The position numbers were made by a program, and so were the translations under genes. Below, piece after piece: positions 27,591 to 37,200 of a stretch of 64,000 nucleotides of DNA. This DNA comes from JAKAXS01 sp965279065 (GTDB lineage: Bacteria > Pseudomonadota > Alphaproteobacteria > Rhizobiales > Hyphomicrobiaceae): contig OZ257134.1 in assembly GCA_965279065.1 (NCBI GenBank), positions 2,666,001-2,730,000 on the forward strand, written 5' to 3'. The notes beneath the pieces were generated by a model, which was not told the DNA's origin, searched no databases, and saw only the letters and a program-made list of their open reading frames with translations. Positions within the stretch are counted from its first letter, which is position 1, and every line of letters starts with the position of its first letter.

Positions 27591-27634
27591 GTGTGGCTAC
27601 TCCGGATTCAAATGTTCAGGGACTTCGGGGGCAA

Positions 27635-27949
27635 TTAGGCAGCGGCCTTGGTGGCGGTCTTGCCTTCGAGGACGCCTAGGATGTCGCTCTCCTTCATGAT
27701 GAGGAGATCCTGGCCATCGATTTTCACTTCCGTGCCGGACCACTTGCCGAACAGGACGCGATCACCCGCCTTGACTTCCAGGGGAACGATCTTGCCGGCT
27801 TCGTCGCGAGCGCCGGGGCCGACGGCGACGATCTCGCCTTGCATCGGCTTCTCTTTGGCGGTGTCCGGGATGATGATGCCGCCGGCGGTTTTGGTGTCTT
27901 CTTCTACGCGGCGAACCACGACGCGATCATGCAAAGGACGGAACTTCAT
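27635..27949 (-). CDS. groES: Co-chaperonin GroES (Hsp10)
   Basis: A 104-residue protein starting MKFRPLHDRVVVRRVEED, with a GGIIIPDTAKEKP mobile loop and GDRVLFGKWSGTEV. It caps the GroEL ring. GGGG lies about 8 bases before the ATG. First gene of the heat-shock operon. Confidence 0.99.
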   Translation of the reverse strand: MKFRPLHDRVVVRRVEEDTKTAGGIIIPDTAKEKPMQGEIVAVGPGARDEAGKIVPLEVKAGDRVLFGKWSGTEVKIDGQDLLIMKESDILGVLEGKTATKAAA

Positions 27950-28058
27950 GAAGCTTACCCCATGATAAGATTGAGTTTTCTAACGGACGATTCTGGCTTG
28001 ACCGCACCAGCACGGGATCCGGCGCCGAGCACTTCCGCTCGGCTTGCCATGCGCCGCC

Positions 28059-28101
28059 TATATGCCGCCACCTGCTAGCAGTGTCAAGGAGCGAGTGCCA
28101 A
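28059..28101 (-). promoter_or_regulatory. groES-groEL promoter with CIRCE-like HrcA operator
   Basis: On the minus strand, TTGGCACTC (28093-28101), 9 bases, then CACTGCTAG (28075-28083) matches the CIRCE layout TTAGCACTC-N9-GAGTGCTAA in 8 of 9 and 6 of 9 positions. Overlapping it is TTGACA (28082-28087), a 17-base spacer and CATATA (28059-28064), a good sigma-70-like promoter. Transcription would begin about 100 bases before groES. HrcA repression is the known role of CIRCE. Confidence 0.7.
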
Positions 28102-28205
28102 AATTGGTTTGCAAATGCGCGCGATTCACGTCCCGCGAGCGAACATGGCAGAAGCGCCCGGACAATTGCCCGAGCGCTGGAAAATTCAGACATAGACCCG
28201 AAAGA

Positions 28206-28517
28206 CTAAACGGCGAAGTCGTCCATCTTTGCGCCCTTGCCGAGCTTGGCAACCAGCCAATTCGGCTTGCGCCCGCGACCCGTCCAGGTTTCGCTGCGGT
28301 TATCGGGATTGACGTATTTCGCGGCGACGGCCTTGCCCCGCCCGCGTGCGCCAAACAACTCGCCTACGGAAAATCCGGCATTTTCCGCCAATGATGCGAT
28401 CTTTTGCTTGATTTCAGAACGCTCACGATCCTTTGCCACTGAAATCGCGCGTTCAACCTTCGTCTGAAGATCGAGAAGATCTTTGAGAGGCATCTTGTCG
28501 ACATTGATGCTGGCCAT
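28206..28517 (-). CDS. H-NS family nucleoid protein (HvrA/Bv3F type)
   Basis: A 103-residue protein: an N-terminal helical dimerisation part with heptad-like Leu/Val spacing (LKDLLDLQTKVERAI) and a C-terminal H-NS DNA-binding domain (KYVNPDNRSETWTGRGRKPNWL). The GRGRKP loop inserts into the DNA minor groove in this family. Likely a silencer of AT-rich or foreign DNA or a global regulator. Single gene. Confidence 0.92.
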   Translation of the reverse strand: MASINVDKMPLKDLLDLQTKVERAISVAKDRERSEIKQKIASLAENAGFSVGELFGARGRGKAVAAKYVNPDNRSETWTGRGRKPNWLVAKLGKGAKMDDFAV

Positions 28518-28695
28518 CGGTAGCTCTTATCCCATTTGTAGGTTTTGAATTGCTCTGCGAGAAACCCGATAGCATCGTTTCCCCATACAGTAAATATATG
28601 TCCAATAAGAATTTCACGGGTTGAATTGCTTCGCACTGCAACCTTGGCGGGGAAATGATAATGCCGGACTATTCCTGAAATTTATAGGAAATCAG

Positions 28696-29928
28696 TTATT
28701 CACTACGAAGAGCGTCAATGGGATTGAGCGCTGCCGCACGTCGCGCCGGGAAATATCCGAAGAATATTCCCGTGGCCGCCGCCGCCGCCATTGCCCCGGC
28801 AATCACGCTAGGACTGACCACCACCGGCCACTGGGCATAAAGTGCGATGACGGAGGCGGACCCGACGCCGATAACAATTCCGATAAGTCCGCCAAACAGG
28901 CACAGCGTTACGGCTTCCACCAGAAACTGCCTTAGAATATCGCGACCGCGACCACCCACGGCCATTCGCAAGCCGATTTCACGAGTTCGTTCGGTTACCG
29001 AAACGAGCATGATATTCATGATGCCAATTCCGCCCACGACGAGAGAAATTACCGATGTCGCCGCCAGCAAATAGCTCAGCGTGTTCAGAACTTCGTTGCG
29101 CGCTTTCATGAACTCGGCGAGATTGCGCACCGAAAAGCTGTCTTCGCCGCCCGGCAACGGCGGCCGCCGCTGCCGCAAAAGATTCTCGATGTCCTCCTGC
29201 GCGTCGGCCAGGCTCATTTGCGCATCAATCTTGACGTGGATTGAACCGATTTGATCGTTTTGCACCTGGCTACGTCCGACGATGCGCCCTCTGGCGGTCG
29301 ACATCGGCATCAGAACCGTATCGTCCTGATCGCGGCCGACTCCGGTCTGCCCTTTTGTAGCCAACACGCCGACGACCTGAAACGGCACGTTTTTGACACG
29401 GATCATGGCGCCGATGGGGTCGTTTTCGCCGAACAGCTGCTTGGCAACGGTCGTCCCAATCAGCGCGACTTTCGCATTCGATCGCACATCCGATGGCGTC
29501 AATTCGCGCCCGCTGACGACCGTCCAATCCTTGACGACATTGAATTCGGCGTGAATGCCGGAAAGATTGGTTGTCCAGTTCGCATTGCCGAAAACCACCG
29601 GACCGGATCCGTTGAGCTGGCCCGAAATCGCCACCACGCCCGGAACCTTGTCGCGAATTGCCGCCAGATCGCTTTCGGATAGGGGCCGGTCGCTACCCGC
29701 TCCCGCGGAACGCCCACCCATGCGCCGGTCACCCGAACCCACGATCAGGGTATTGGTACCCAGCGCATTGATCTGCCGGTCGACCTCGGACGAAGCGCCC
29801 GTGCCGACGGCCACGAGAATGATGACCGACGCAACGCCGATGACGATGCCGAGCGTCGTCAGAATGGACCGCAAGAGGTTGGCCTTCAGCGCCGTCAGGG
29901 CGACCTGGAGACAATCGAGGAGCGTCAT
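28696..29928 (-). CDS. MacB-type ABC transporter permease
   Basis: A 410-residue membrane protein with one N-terminal helix (SILTTLGIVIGVASVIILVAV), a large periplasmic domain (residues ~45-275) and three C-terminal helices including SVISLVVGGIGIMNIMLVSV, then TREIGLRMAVG and FPARRAAALNPIDALR. This is the FtsX/MacB permease pattern. Here the permease and ATPase are separate genes. Its ATG overlaps the ATPase stop by 4 nt. With the ATPase and the MacA-like adaptor it would form a tripartite mechanotransmission efflux pump; the outer-membrane partner is not in the window. Confidence 0.93.
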   Translation of the reverse strand: MTLLDCLQVALTALKANLLRSILTTLGIVIGVASVIILVAVGTGASSEVDRQINALGTNTLIVGSGDRRMGGRSAGAGSDRPLSESDLAAIRDKVPGVVAISGQLNGSGPVVFGNANWTTNLSGIHAEFNVVKDWTVVSGRELTPSDVRSNAKVALIGTTVAKQLFGENDPIGAMIRVKNVPFQVVGVLATKGQTGVGRDQDDTVLMPMSTARGRIVGRSQVQNDQIGSIHVKIDAQMSLADAQEDIENLLRQRRPPLPGGEDSFSVRNLAEFMKARNEVLNTLSYLLAATSVISLVVGGIGIMNIMLVSVTERTREIGLRMAVGGRGRDILRQFLVEAVTLCLFGGLIGIVIGVGSASVIALYAQWPVVVSPSVIAGAMAAAAATGIFFGYFPARRAAALNPIDALRSE

Positions 29929-30686
29929 TCCGCGGCCTCTTTGCGTGGCCTGTCATAGTCGCCCCCATGGGAGGCCTGCAGCACATCCTCGACGATATGT
30001 CCGTCCTTGAACAAGATTCGCCGCGAGGCCCATTCCGCGATGTCCGGTTCATGGGTCACCAGCACCACCGTGATGCCGCCGGCGTTCAGCGTCTTGAACA
30101 GCCGCATGATCTCATCCGACGTCTTGCTGTCGAGCGCTCCCGTCGGCTCGTCGGCGAGCAGGATCTTCGGATTGTTGACCAGCGCGCGCGCGATCGCGAC
30201 GCGCTGCTGCTGACCGCCGGAGAGCTGCCGTGGATGGTGATCCAGGCGATCACCCAGCCCCACCTGCTCCAACCGGTGCCGCGCCAGTTCTTCAGCGTTA
30301 TCGGGCTTGGGATGCGCATAGAGCATCGGCAGCATCACCTGCCGCAGCGCCGTCGTGCGCGGCAGCAGGTTGAACTGCTGGAACACAAAACCGATCGAGC
30401 GGTTGCGCAGGTCTGCCAGCTCATCGCTGTCGAGGGTACCAATGTCGCGGCCGTCGATCGCCAGCGTCCCTGTCGTCGGCACGTCGAGCGCGCCGATCAG
30501 GTTCATCATCGTCGACTTGCCGGAGCCCGACGGCCCCATGATCGCGACGAACTCGCCTTGGCCGATCCTCAGTGAAACCCCGTCGAGCGCCTTCACCACC
30601 TCCGCGCCCATGCGATAGGTCTTGACCAGGCTGGTGGCGGCAATCAACGGCTTCACACCGACGTCGTTTCGCGCCTGCGCGTCCAT
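29925..30686 (-). CDS. MacB-type ABC transporter ATP-binding protein
   Basis: A 253-residue ABC ATPase of the LolD/MacB class: Walker A GPSGSGKST, Q-loop FVFQQFNLLPRTTA, signature LSGGQQQR, Walker B ILLADEPTGALD and switch THEPDIAEWASRR. The ATG at 30686 shares one base with the stop of the adaptor gene (TGATG), and the stop overlaps the permease start, so all three genes are translationally coupled. Confidence 0.94.
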   Translation of the reverse strand: MDAQARNDVGVKPLIAATSLVKTYRMGAEVVKALDGVSLRIGQGEFVAIMGPSGSGKSTMMNLIGALDVPTTGTLAIDGRDIGTLDSDELADLRNRSIGFVFQQFNLLPRTTALRQVMLPMLYAHPKPDNAEELARHRLEQVGLGDRLDHHPRQLSGGQQQRVAIARALVNNPKILLADEPTGALDSKTSDEIMRLFKTLNAGGITVVLVTHEPDIAEWASRRILFKDGHIVEDVLQASHGGDYDRPRKEAAE

Positions 30687-32164
30687 CACTTGACCTCGCG
30701 CGACCGCGTGACGACGAGGTCGCCCTCGCGCAGCTGTCCGCCGACAACTTCCGTGAATTGGTCATCCGCAATGCCCGCGCGCATCATGCGCCGTTGCAGT
30801 TGCTTGTCGGCGCTAACCACATAGACGGGAATCATGCGCGCCTGCTGGCGACCTTGCTTCCACTTCGCAAACAGCGGCCGTTGTTCGTCGCTTAGCAATG
30901 GCTGCAGCGTCTTCTCGATGATGGCCTGCGTCTTCTGGCGCATGGCCCGGCGTTCGTCGCCGCCCATCGCCGCCGCCGAACCTGCTGGCGTCTCGCCGGC
31001 AGCCGCGCGAAGCTCGTCGCGCAACGTCTTTTCCTGCTCGGCCGTCAGCCGCAGTTCTTCCTTGAGCCGCTCAATCTGCCGCTCTGAACGGTCACCTCTC
31101 CCACGACCTTCGCCGCGCCCGCCGCGCGCATCGACGACCTCGCCCTTCGGCTTGAAGCGCAAGGCGTCGTTGGAGACGCGCAGCACGCCGTCCCGGCGCG
31201 CCGCTTCGATCATCACGCTGGCGGTCATGCCGGGAAACAGCCGGCGGTCTTCATTCTGCGCTTCGATAATGACGGTATAGGTGACGACGTTGTTGAGTTC
31301 GGTCGCCGCCAGCCGCACCTGCGTCACCCGTCCCTCGAACTGCCGTTCCGGGTAGGCATCGACGAGGAACGACACGGCATTGCCTTCCGCCACGGCGCCG
31401 ACATCGGCTTCATTCACTTGCGCCTCGATGCGGATGCGCGACAGATCCTGGGCAATCTTGAACAGCTCAGGCGCCTGCAGGCTGGCGGCCACCGTTTGCC
31501 CCGGATCAACCGTGCGCGAGATCACCGTGCCTTCGATCGGCGCGCGAATTTCCGTGCGGTCCAGATCCGCCACTGCCTGCTCCAGCGCCGCCTTGCGCTG
31601 TGCGATCGTTGCCTTGGCACTGGCGATTTGCGCCTTGATCACGTCGATATCGGCCTTCGCTACGTCGCGGTCGCGCAGTGCCGTCTCGAATGTCAGCTGC
31701 GGGGACAGCCGCTTCTCCGCCAAGCCTTGCTGCCGCACGACATTCGTCTCGGCCGCCTGTAGCACCGCGATCGATTTGTTCATCGCCGCTTCCTGGATCG
31801 CCAGCGCCGCGTCGGCGGCTCCCAGGTCAGCCTCGCCTTGCGCCACCTTCGCTGCATACGTCTTGCGGTCGAGCACGGCCAGCACCTGCCCGGGCGAAAC
31901 CTCGGTGTTGAAATCGGCATTCACAGCCTCGACCTTGCCCGACAGCTGCGAACCGACGCTGACCGTCACCAGCGCCCGAACCGGTCCGGACGTGCTGACC
32001 AGCTTGCGGATCTGGCCGCGCGAGACCGCAACAGTGTCATAGACGAGATCCTTGCCCGCGCTCCCGCCCCAGCCGTTCAGCATGCCCAGGACACCGCCCA
32101 CCAGAGCGACCGGCACAGCCAACGTATAGAGGTAGTTCAAACGGCGTTTGGTCATTGGGTTCAT
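30686..32164 (-). CDS. MacA-like periplasmic adaptor with unusual LTxxQ insertion
   Basis: A 492-residue membrane-fusion protein: N-terminal anchor (residues ~11-30), lipoyl half-motifs, a coiled-coil hairpin (~100-200), second lipoyl half IRAPIEGTVISRTVDPGQTV (~207-226), and beta-barrel to ~340. The usual membrane-proximal domain then seems interrupted by about 100 residues: an RGGRGEGRGRGDRS linker, then helices with RLTAEQEKTLRDEL and LLSDEQRPLFAKW, similar to LTxxQ motifs of Spy/CpxP proteins. The end (VVSADKQLQRRMMRAGI to EGDLVVTR) returns to the adaptor fold. First gene of the operon. Confidence 0.9.
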   Translation of the reverse strand: MNPMTKRRLNYLYTLAVPVALVGGVLGMLNGWGGSAGKDLVYDTVAVSRGQIRKLVSTSGPVRALVTVSVGSQLSGKVEAVNADFNTEVSPGQVLAVLDRKTYAAKVAQGEADLGAADAALAIQEAAMNKSIAVLQAAETNVVRQQGLAEKRLSPQLTFETALRDRDVAKADIDVIKAQIASAKATIAQRKAALEQAVADLDRTEIRAPIEGTVISRTVDPGQTVAASLQAPELFKIAQDLSRIRIEAQVNEADVGAVAEGNAVSFLVDAYPERQFEGRVTQVRLAATELNNVVTYTVIIEAQNEDRRLFPGMTASVMIEAARRDGVLRVSNDALRFKPKGEVVDARGGRGEGRGRGDRSERQIERLKEELRLTAEQEKTLRDELRAAAGETPAGSAAAMGGDERRAMRQKTQAIIEKTLQPLLSDEQRPLFAKWKQGRQQARMIPVYVVSADKQLQRRMMRAGIADDQFTEVVGGQLREGDLVVTRSREVK

Positions 32165-32588
32165 CCGCGCGAGACCTGCTCATTGGTAAAATGGATAACG
32201 TGGTTTTGCGCCTGTTCCGTCGGGCACCTGGCCGACAAGACCCCTGCAAACAATATGTCTGCGGTGCGTCTGTCGGATGAACGGAATCTGAACGGCACAT
32301 TCAGATTGGGTTCAACCCTCGTCTCCTAGATTGCAATCTACCCTGATATCCAACTTCCCCGGCGTGATCCAATGGGGGCCGAGCGCGCAGGGTCGCCCGG
32401 CCCTCATTTTTTTGCCGGGCCGCCACGATCAATCTTCAAGCCGTTGATCCACCCGCATTTTCCCCAACGCATCGAGGTCCTGCCCCTCTCCGCTTGCGGG
32501 CCTTCCCGCTTGAATGGAACCGGCCAAGCCGATAAGGCATTGCTCTGCCATCGGCCCCATTCCCTGAGAAAATGAACGGAGACCTCCC
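32165..32588. other. Divergent regulatory region between macA-like and sodB genes
   Basis: About 424 bases without a gene. Two perfect palindromes, AATCTGAA-N7-TTCAGATT (32285-32307) and TAGATTGCAATCTA (32327-32340), lie 120-180 bases from the adaptor start and about 250-300 bases from sodB. A GC-rich stretch with seven T near 32405 was seen but does not form a clear terminator. Confidence 0.5.
32285..32340. promoter_or_regulatory. Two perfect palindromes, candidate operators
   Basis: AATCTGAA (32285-32292) and TTCAGATT (32300-32307) are exact inverted repeats with a 7-base spacer. TAGATTGCAATCTA (32327-32340) is a 14-bp perfect palindrome; its ATTGCAAT core resembles sites bound by MarR-type regulators. 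No regulator gene is adjacent. Either divergent unit (efflux operon or sodB) could be the target. Confidence 0.45.
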
Positions 32589-33188
32589 GTGACGTTCAAG
32601 TTGCCTGAACTTCCCTATGCTTATGACGCGCTCGCCCCGCACATGTCGGCCGAGACGCTTCAATTCCACCACGACAAGCATCATCAGGCTTACGTCGACC
32701 AGGGCAACAAGCTCGCCGGCCCCGGCACGAAGTATGAAGGCAAGAGCCTCGAAGACATCTGCAAGGAAGCCTTCGCCGCCAAAGACCAGCCGGTCGTCAA
32801 CAACATCGGCCAGCACTACAATCACACGCACTTCTGGCAGTGGATGAAGAAGGACGGCGGCGGCAAGAAGGTGCCCGGCAAGCTGCAGAAGCTGATCGAG
32901 GAAATCGGCGGCTATGACAAAGTCCGCAACGACTTCATCGAGGCCGGCAAGGGCCAGTTCGGTTCGGGCTGGGCTTGGCTTGCCGTCAAGGGCGGCAAGC
33001 TCGAAGTCATGAAAACGCCGAACGGTGAGAACCCGCTGATGCACGGCGCTCAACCAATTCTCGGCTGCGACGTGTGGGAACACAGCTACTACATCGACTA
33101 CCGCAACGCTCGCCCCAAGTACCTGGAAACCTGGTTCGACAGCCTGGTGAACTGGGAGCACGTCGAAGAGCTGCTCGGCAAGGCCTGA
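32589..33188 (+). CDS. sodB: Superoxide dismutase, Fe/Mn family (iron type)
   Basis: A 199-residue superoxide dismutase converting superoxide to oxygen and hydrogen peroxide. Metal ligands are His27 (LQFHHDKH), His79 (YNHTHFW), Asp161 and His165 (CDVWEHSYYIDY). Sequence style (GQFGSGWAWL, NNIGQHYNH) points to the iron type found in alphaproteobacteria. The start is GTG at 32589, with GGAG 8 bases before it. Two hairpins follow. Confidence 0.95.
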   Translation: MTFKLPELPYAYDALAPHMSAETLQFHHDKHHQAYVDQGNKLAGPGTKYEGKSLEDICKEAFAAKDQPVVNNIGQHYNHTHFWQWMKKDGGGKKVPGKLQKLIEEIGGYDKVRNDFIEAGKGQFGSGWAWLAVKGGKLEVMKTPNGENPLMHGAQPILGCDVWEHSYYIDYRNARPKYLETWFDSLVNWEHVEELLGKA

Positions 33189-33196
33189 GCCAAAGG

Positions 33197-33217
33197 GTCA
33201 GACCTCGGGTCTGACCT
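33197..33217 (+). terminator. Hairpin after sodB
   Basis: GGTCAGACC (33197-33205) and GGTCTGACC (33209-33217) form a perfect 9-bp stem with a 3-base loop, followed by TATTTC. Weak T-run; may end or stabilise the sodB transcript. Same sequence type as other gene-end hairpins in this window. Confidence 0.6.
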
Positions 33218-33250
33218 ATTTCACCGACCGCGCTGGTCACAATCATTTCA

Positions 33251-33280
33251 AAGGGGTCAGACCGAGGTCCGGCCCCTTTT
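33251..33280. terminator. Terminator between sodB and panC
   Basis: AAGGGGTCAGACC pairs with GGTCCGGCCCCTT (two non-ideal pairs), followed by TT on the plus strand. It touches the panC stop, so it may act on both convergent transcripts. Confidence 0.65.
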
Positions 33281-34143
33281 CATTTGCGCCTCACCGCCAC
33301 CGCGACGTTGTCGATTAATCGCGTCTTGCCGAGCCAGACGGCCACCAGCACGCGCCCAGCACGCTCCGGAGACCAGGCCGCCAACGTCTCCGCGTCGCGC
33401 AGCGCGACGTAGTCGACCTTTGCGAAGCCGGCCTGCAGGATCTTCTCCGCCGCGACCTTTTCCAGGGTGGCTACCGCTTTCAGATCGGACGCAGCCCTTG
33501 CCACATCCACGATGGTCCGATGCAGCACCGGCGCCACCGCCCGCTCCTCAGCCGAGAGGTACTGGTTGCGCGACGACAGAGCCAAACCGTCCGCCTCGCG
33601 CGCCGTCGGCACGCCCAGGATCGCAAGCGGCAGATTGAGATCGCGCACCATCTGCTTCACGACGCAGAGCTGCTGGTAGTCCTTCTCACCAAATGTCGCA
33701 AAATCCGGCGTCGCCGCCGAGAACAGCTTGCAGCAGACCGTCGTTACCCCGCCGAAGAAGTGGGGTCGGAAATCCGTCTCCAGTCCCGATGCCGCGCCTC
33801 CGGCCTCGATACGCGTTGCAAAACCCTCCGGATACATCTCGCTTGCGTCCGGCGCCCAGACCAGATCGGCGCCCACGCTTTTCAGTTTGTCGAGATCGCC
33901 CTCGATGTCCCGAGGATACCGTCCGAAATCCTCGTGCGGTGCGAACTGCCTGGGGTTCACGAAAATTGACACCACCACGCACTCGGCATGCGCCTTACCG
34001 GCGCGCACCAAGTCCAGATGTCCCTCGTGCAGGGCGCCCATGGTCGGCACTAGGGCCACACGCTGACCACCCTTCCGCCAGCCCGCGACCCGAGCCCGCA
34101 ATTCGGCGATCGTCCGCACCACGTCGATTGGCATCTCGGCCAC
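33280..34143 (-). CDS. panC: Pantothenate synthetase
   Basis: A 287-residue enzyme joining pantoate and beta-alanine with ATP to make pantothenate, the CoA precursor. It has the HIGH-like VPTMGALHEGHLDLV, SIFVNPRQFAPHEDF, the FFGGVTTVCCKLF block, FGEKDYQQL and the KMSKS-like ALSSRNQYLS. Full length. No panB is adjacent. Single gene, convergent with sodB. Confidence 0.97.
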   Translation of the reverse strand: MAEMPIDVVRTIAELRARVAGWRKGGQRVALVPTMGALHEGHLDLVRAGKAHAECVVVSIFVNPRQFAPHEDFGRYPRDIEGDLDKLKSVGADLVWAPDASEMYPEGFATRIEAGGAASGLETDFRPHFFGGVTTVCCKLFSAATPDFATFGEKDYQQLCVVKQMVRDLNLPLAILGVPTAREADGLALSSRNQYLSAEERAVAPVLHRTIVDVARAASDLKAVATLEKVAAEKILQAGFAKVDYVALRDAETLAAWSPERAGRVLVAVWLGKTRLIDNVAVAVRRK

Positions 34144-34274
34144 AGATCTCTCCCTTATACTTGTATCAAGCTCATACGATGCGGATATCTCCCGTCAAGG
34201 CGTGCGAACGCAAGGAACGAGCCGACCGCATCTGATAGGATGACGCGCTTTCACGAATCACGCTTGAGGATCGA

Positions 34275-37200
34275 ATGGTGGCGCTGAGCAGAACCGGCAA
34301 TCCCGACCCGCACAACCTGGGTCAGGCCAAACTGGGGCCGGCAAGGCAGAACTCTCGCGACGAGATCGCCACGCACCACTTGATCGACGAAACCCGGCTA
34401 GTCGGCGGTCTCATCGAGCGTGCCGTCTATACCGAAGACGAACGCCGGCGAACGGCAGAACTCGCCCGGCGCCTCGTTCACGCTGCCCGCGTCAATGAAG
34501 CCAAGCACTCCGGCATCGACGCCTTCATGCTCGAATACGGCCTGTCGAGCGAGGAAGGCGTCATCCTCATGTGCATCGCCGAAGCGCTGCTGCGCATTCC
34601 GGACGCCGATACGGCCGACAGGTTCATCGCCGAGAAGATCGCGCATGGCCAGTGGGAGCGTCACCTCGGCCATTCCGACAGCCTGTTCGTCAATGCCTCG
34701 ACCTGGGGACTGATGCTGACGGGGCGGGTCGTCAAGCTGAAGGACACCCGCGAAGCCAATCCCATCGCCGCCCTGAAGCGCCTCGTGGCGCGCTCCGGCG
34801 AACCGGTGATCCGCCAGGCCATCCGCCAGGCGGTCAGGCTGCTGGGCGACCAGTTCGTTCTCGGCCGCAGTATCTCTACCGCGATCGCCCGTGCCCGCGC
34901 CTTCGAAGCGCGCGGCTACCGCATCTCGTACGACATGCTGGGCGAAGCCGCCCAGTCCGAGGCCGACGCCCAGCGCTATTACGATCGCTATCTCGGCGCC
35001 ATTGAAGCCGTTGGCGCCGCGGCCGGCCCCATGCCCGCCACGCACCACGACGCCCTGCTGAGCCGCCCCAGCATCTCCATCAAGCTCTCCGCCCTGCACC
35101 CACGTTACGTCGCCGGCAAGGAGGAGCGTCTGTCGCGCGAGTTGTCCCCGCGCCTGCTGAAATTACTCCAGGCCGCCGAGCGCCACAGCCTGTCCATCAC
35201 CATCGACGCGGAAGAACAGGATCGTCTCGAGACGTCGCTCCACATCTTCGGTGAGATCTTCACGCATCCCACGCTGACCCACTGGCATGGCCTGGGCATC
35301 GCCGTGCAGGCCTACGGCAAACGCGCCATCCCCGTCCTGCGCTGGCTCCGTCGCCTGTCGGAACACACCGGCCGCCGCATTCCCGTCCGCCTGGTGAAGG
35401 GCGCCTACTGGGACAGTGAAATCAAGTGGGCCCAGGAGCGGGGCTTGCATGATTATCCGGTGCTGACCCGCAAGCTCTACACCGACGTGTCCTATCTGGC
35501 CGCGATGCGCTTCATTCTGAGCGATAGCAAAGCCTTCTATCCGCAGTTCGCCACGCACAATGCCCACACCGTCGCCGCCGCCTATGTCTCCGCCGGCTCC
35601 ACCGGCTTCGAGTTCCAGCGCCTGCACGGCATGGGCGAAGCGCTCTACGACGAGGTGCTCGGCGAAGGCAAGCTTGCCCGCCCCTGCCGCATCTACGTGC
35701 CCGTCGGCGATCACGAGGATCTGTTGGGCTACCTCGTTCGGCGCCTGCTGGAGAACGGCGCCAACACCTCTTTCGTCAACCGCCTTGCCGACGACGAAGC
35801 GCCCATCGCCCAGATCATCCGCGACCCGGTGGAGGCCGCTGAAGCCGAGCGCGCGGACGTCTCCGCCATCAAGCTCCTGCCCCGCCCGCGCGACATCTAT
35901 TGGCCCGACCGCAAGAACAGCGCCGGCATCGCCCTCACCGAGCCATCCGTGCGCGAGCCGCTCATCGCCGAAATGATTGCCGCCTTGCGGCCTTCGTTTG
36001 CGACCGGCCCTATTGTCAATGGCGAGATTACAAGCGGCGGCGCTGCGGCCAGCCTGGTGATCTGCCCTCACGATACCCGCGAGCGCATCGGCACCGTCCG
36101 CGTCGCCACGCCCGCGCAAGTCGACGCGGCGATCGCCAGCGCCACGTCCGCCGCCCAGGGTTGGGACAAGCTCGGCGGCCCGGCCCGCGCCCGCATCCTT
36201 GAACACGCTGCCGACCTCTTCGAACGCGATCGCAGCCGTCTCATGGCGGTAATGGTGCGCGAAGCCGGCAAGACGCTTCCCAACGCCCTCGGCGAAGTGC
36301 GCGAGGCCGTCGACTTCCTGCGCTATTACGCGTTCGAAGCGCGCCGCCTTTTCAACGAACCGGTCAGCCTGCGCAGTCCGACGGGCGAAACCAACCTGCT
36401 GACCCTGCGTGGCCGCGGACCCTTCGCCTGCATCTCACCCTTCAATTTCCCACTCGCCATCTTTGTCGGCCAGGTCGCTGCCGCCCTTGCCGCCGGCAAC
36501 AGCGTGATCGCCAAGCCGTCCGAGCAGACCCCAGTCACCGCCTTTCTGGCAACCCAGCTGCTGCATGAAGCTGGCGTACCGACCGTGGTCCTGCACTTTC
36601 TGCCGGGTGGTGCCGCCGTCGGTTCGGCCATGATCAAAGACCCGCGCGTGAAGGGCGTCGCCTTCACCGGCTCCAACGAGACCGCATGGTCGATTCACAA
36701 GATGTTGGCCTATCGTCACGGCGAGATCGTACCGTTTATCGCCGAAACCGGCGGCCTGAACGCCATGATCGCCGACTCAAGCGCCCTACCGGAACAAGTC
36801 GTGCGCGATGCCGTGCGGTCCGCTTTCGACAGCGCCGGACAGCGCTGCTCGGCAGCGCGTGTCCTCTTCATCCAGAATGAGATCGCCGACCACACCCTGC
36901 GCATGCTGGCAGGCGCCGTCGACGCCTTGGATGTCGGCGATCCCTTCGATTACGCAACTGACGTCGGCCCGGTCATTGACGAAGCAGCCCAGGATCACCT
37001 TGACGCCCACAAGCTGCGCATGCAGCGCGAGGCTCGCCAACTGGTCGACGTCCGCCTTCCTGACGACTGCCGCGCGGGAACCTACGTCACCCCAGCTGTC
37101 TACGAGATCGAACGCATGAGCATTCTGGAGCGCGAGGTGTTCGGCCCCATTCTGCACGTCGTGCGCTTTTCCTCCGGTCACATTGATCACGTCGTCGACG

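Noticed and set aside
26388..27638. A 416-codon open frame opposite groEL
   Set aside because: Mirror frame of a highly biased gene; no recognisable domain and groEL is unambiguous.
32395..32425. Terminator near the seven-T run upstream of sodB
   Set aside because: The GCCCGGCC-type arms flank the T-run instead of preceding it, so a standard intrinsic terminator does not form.
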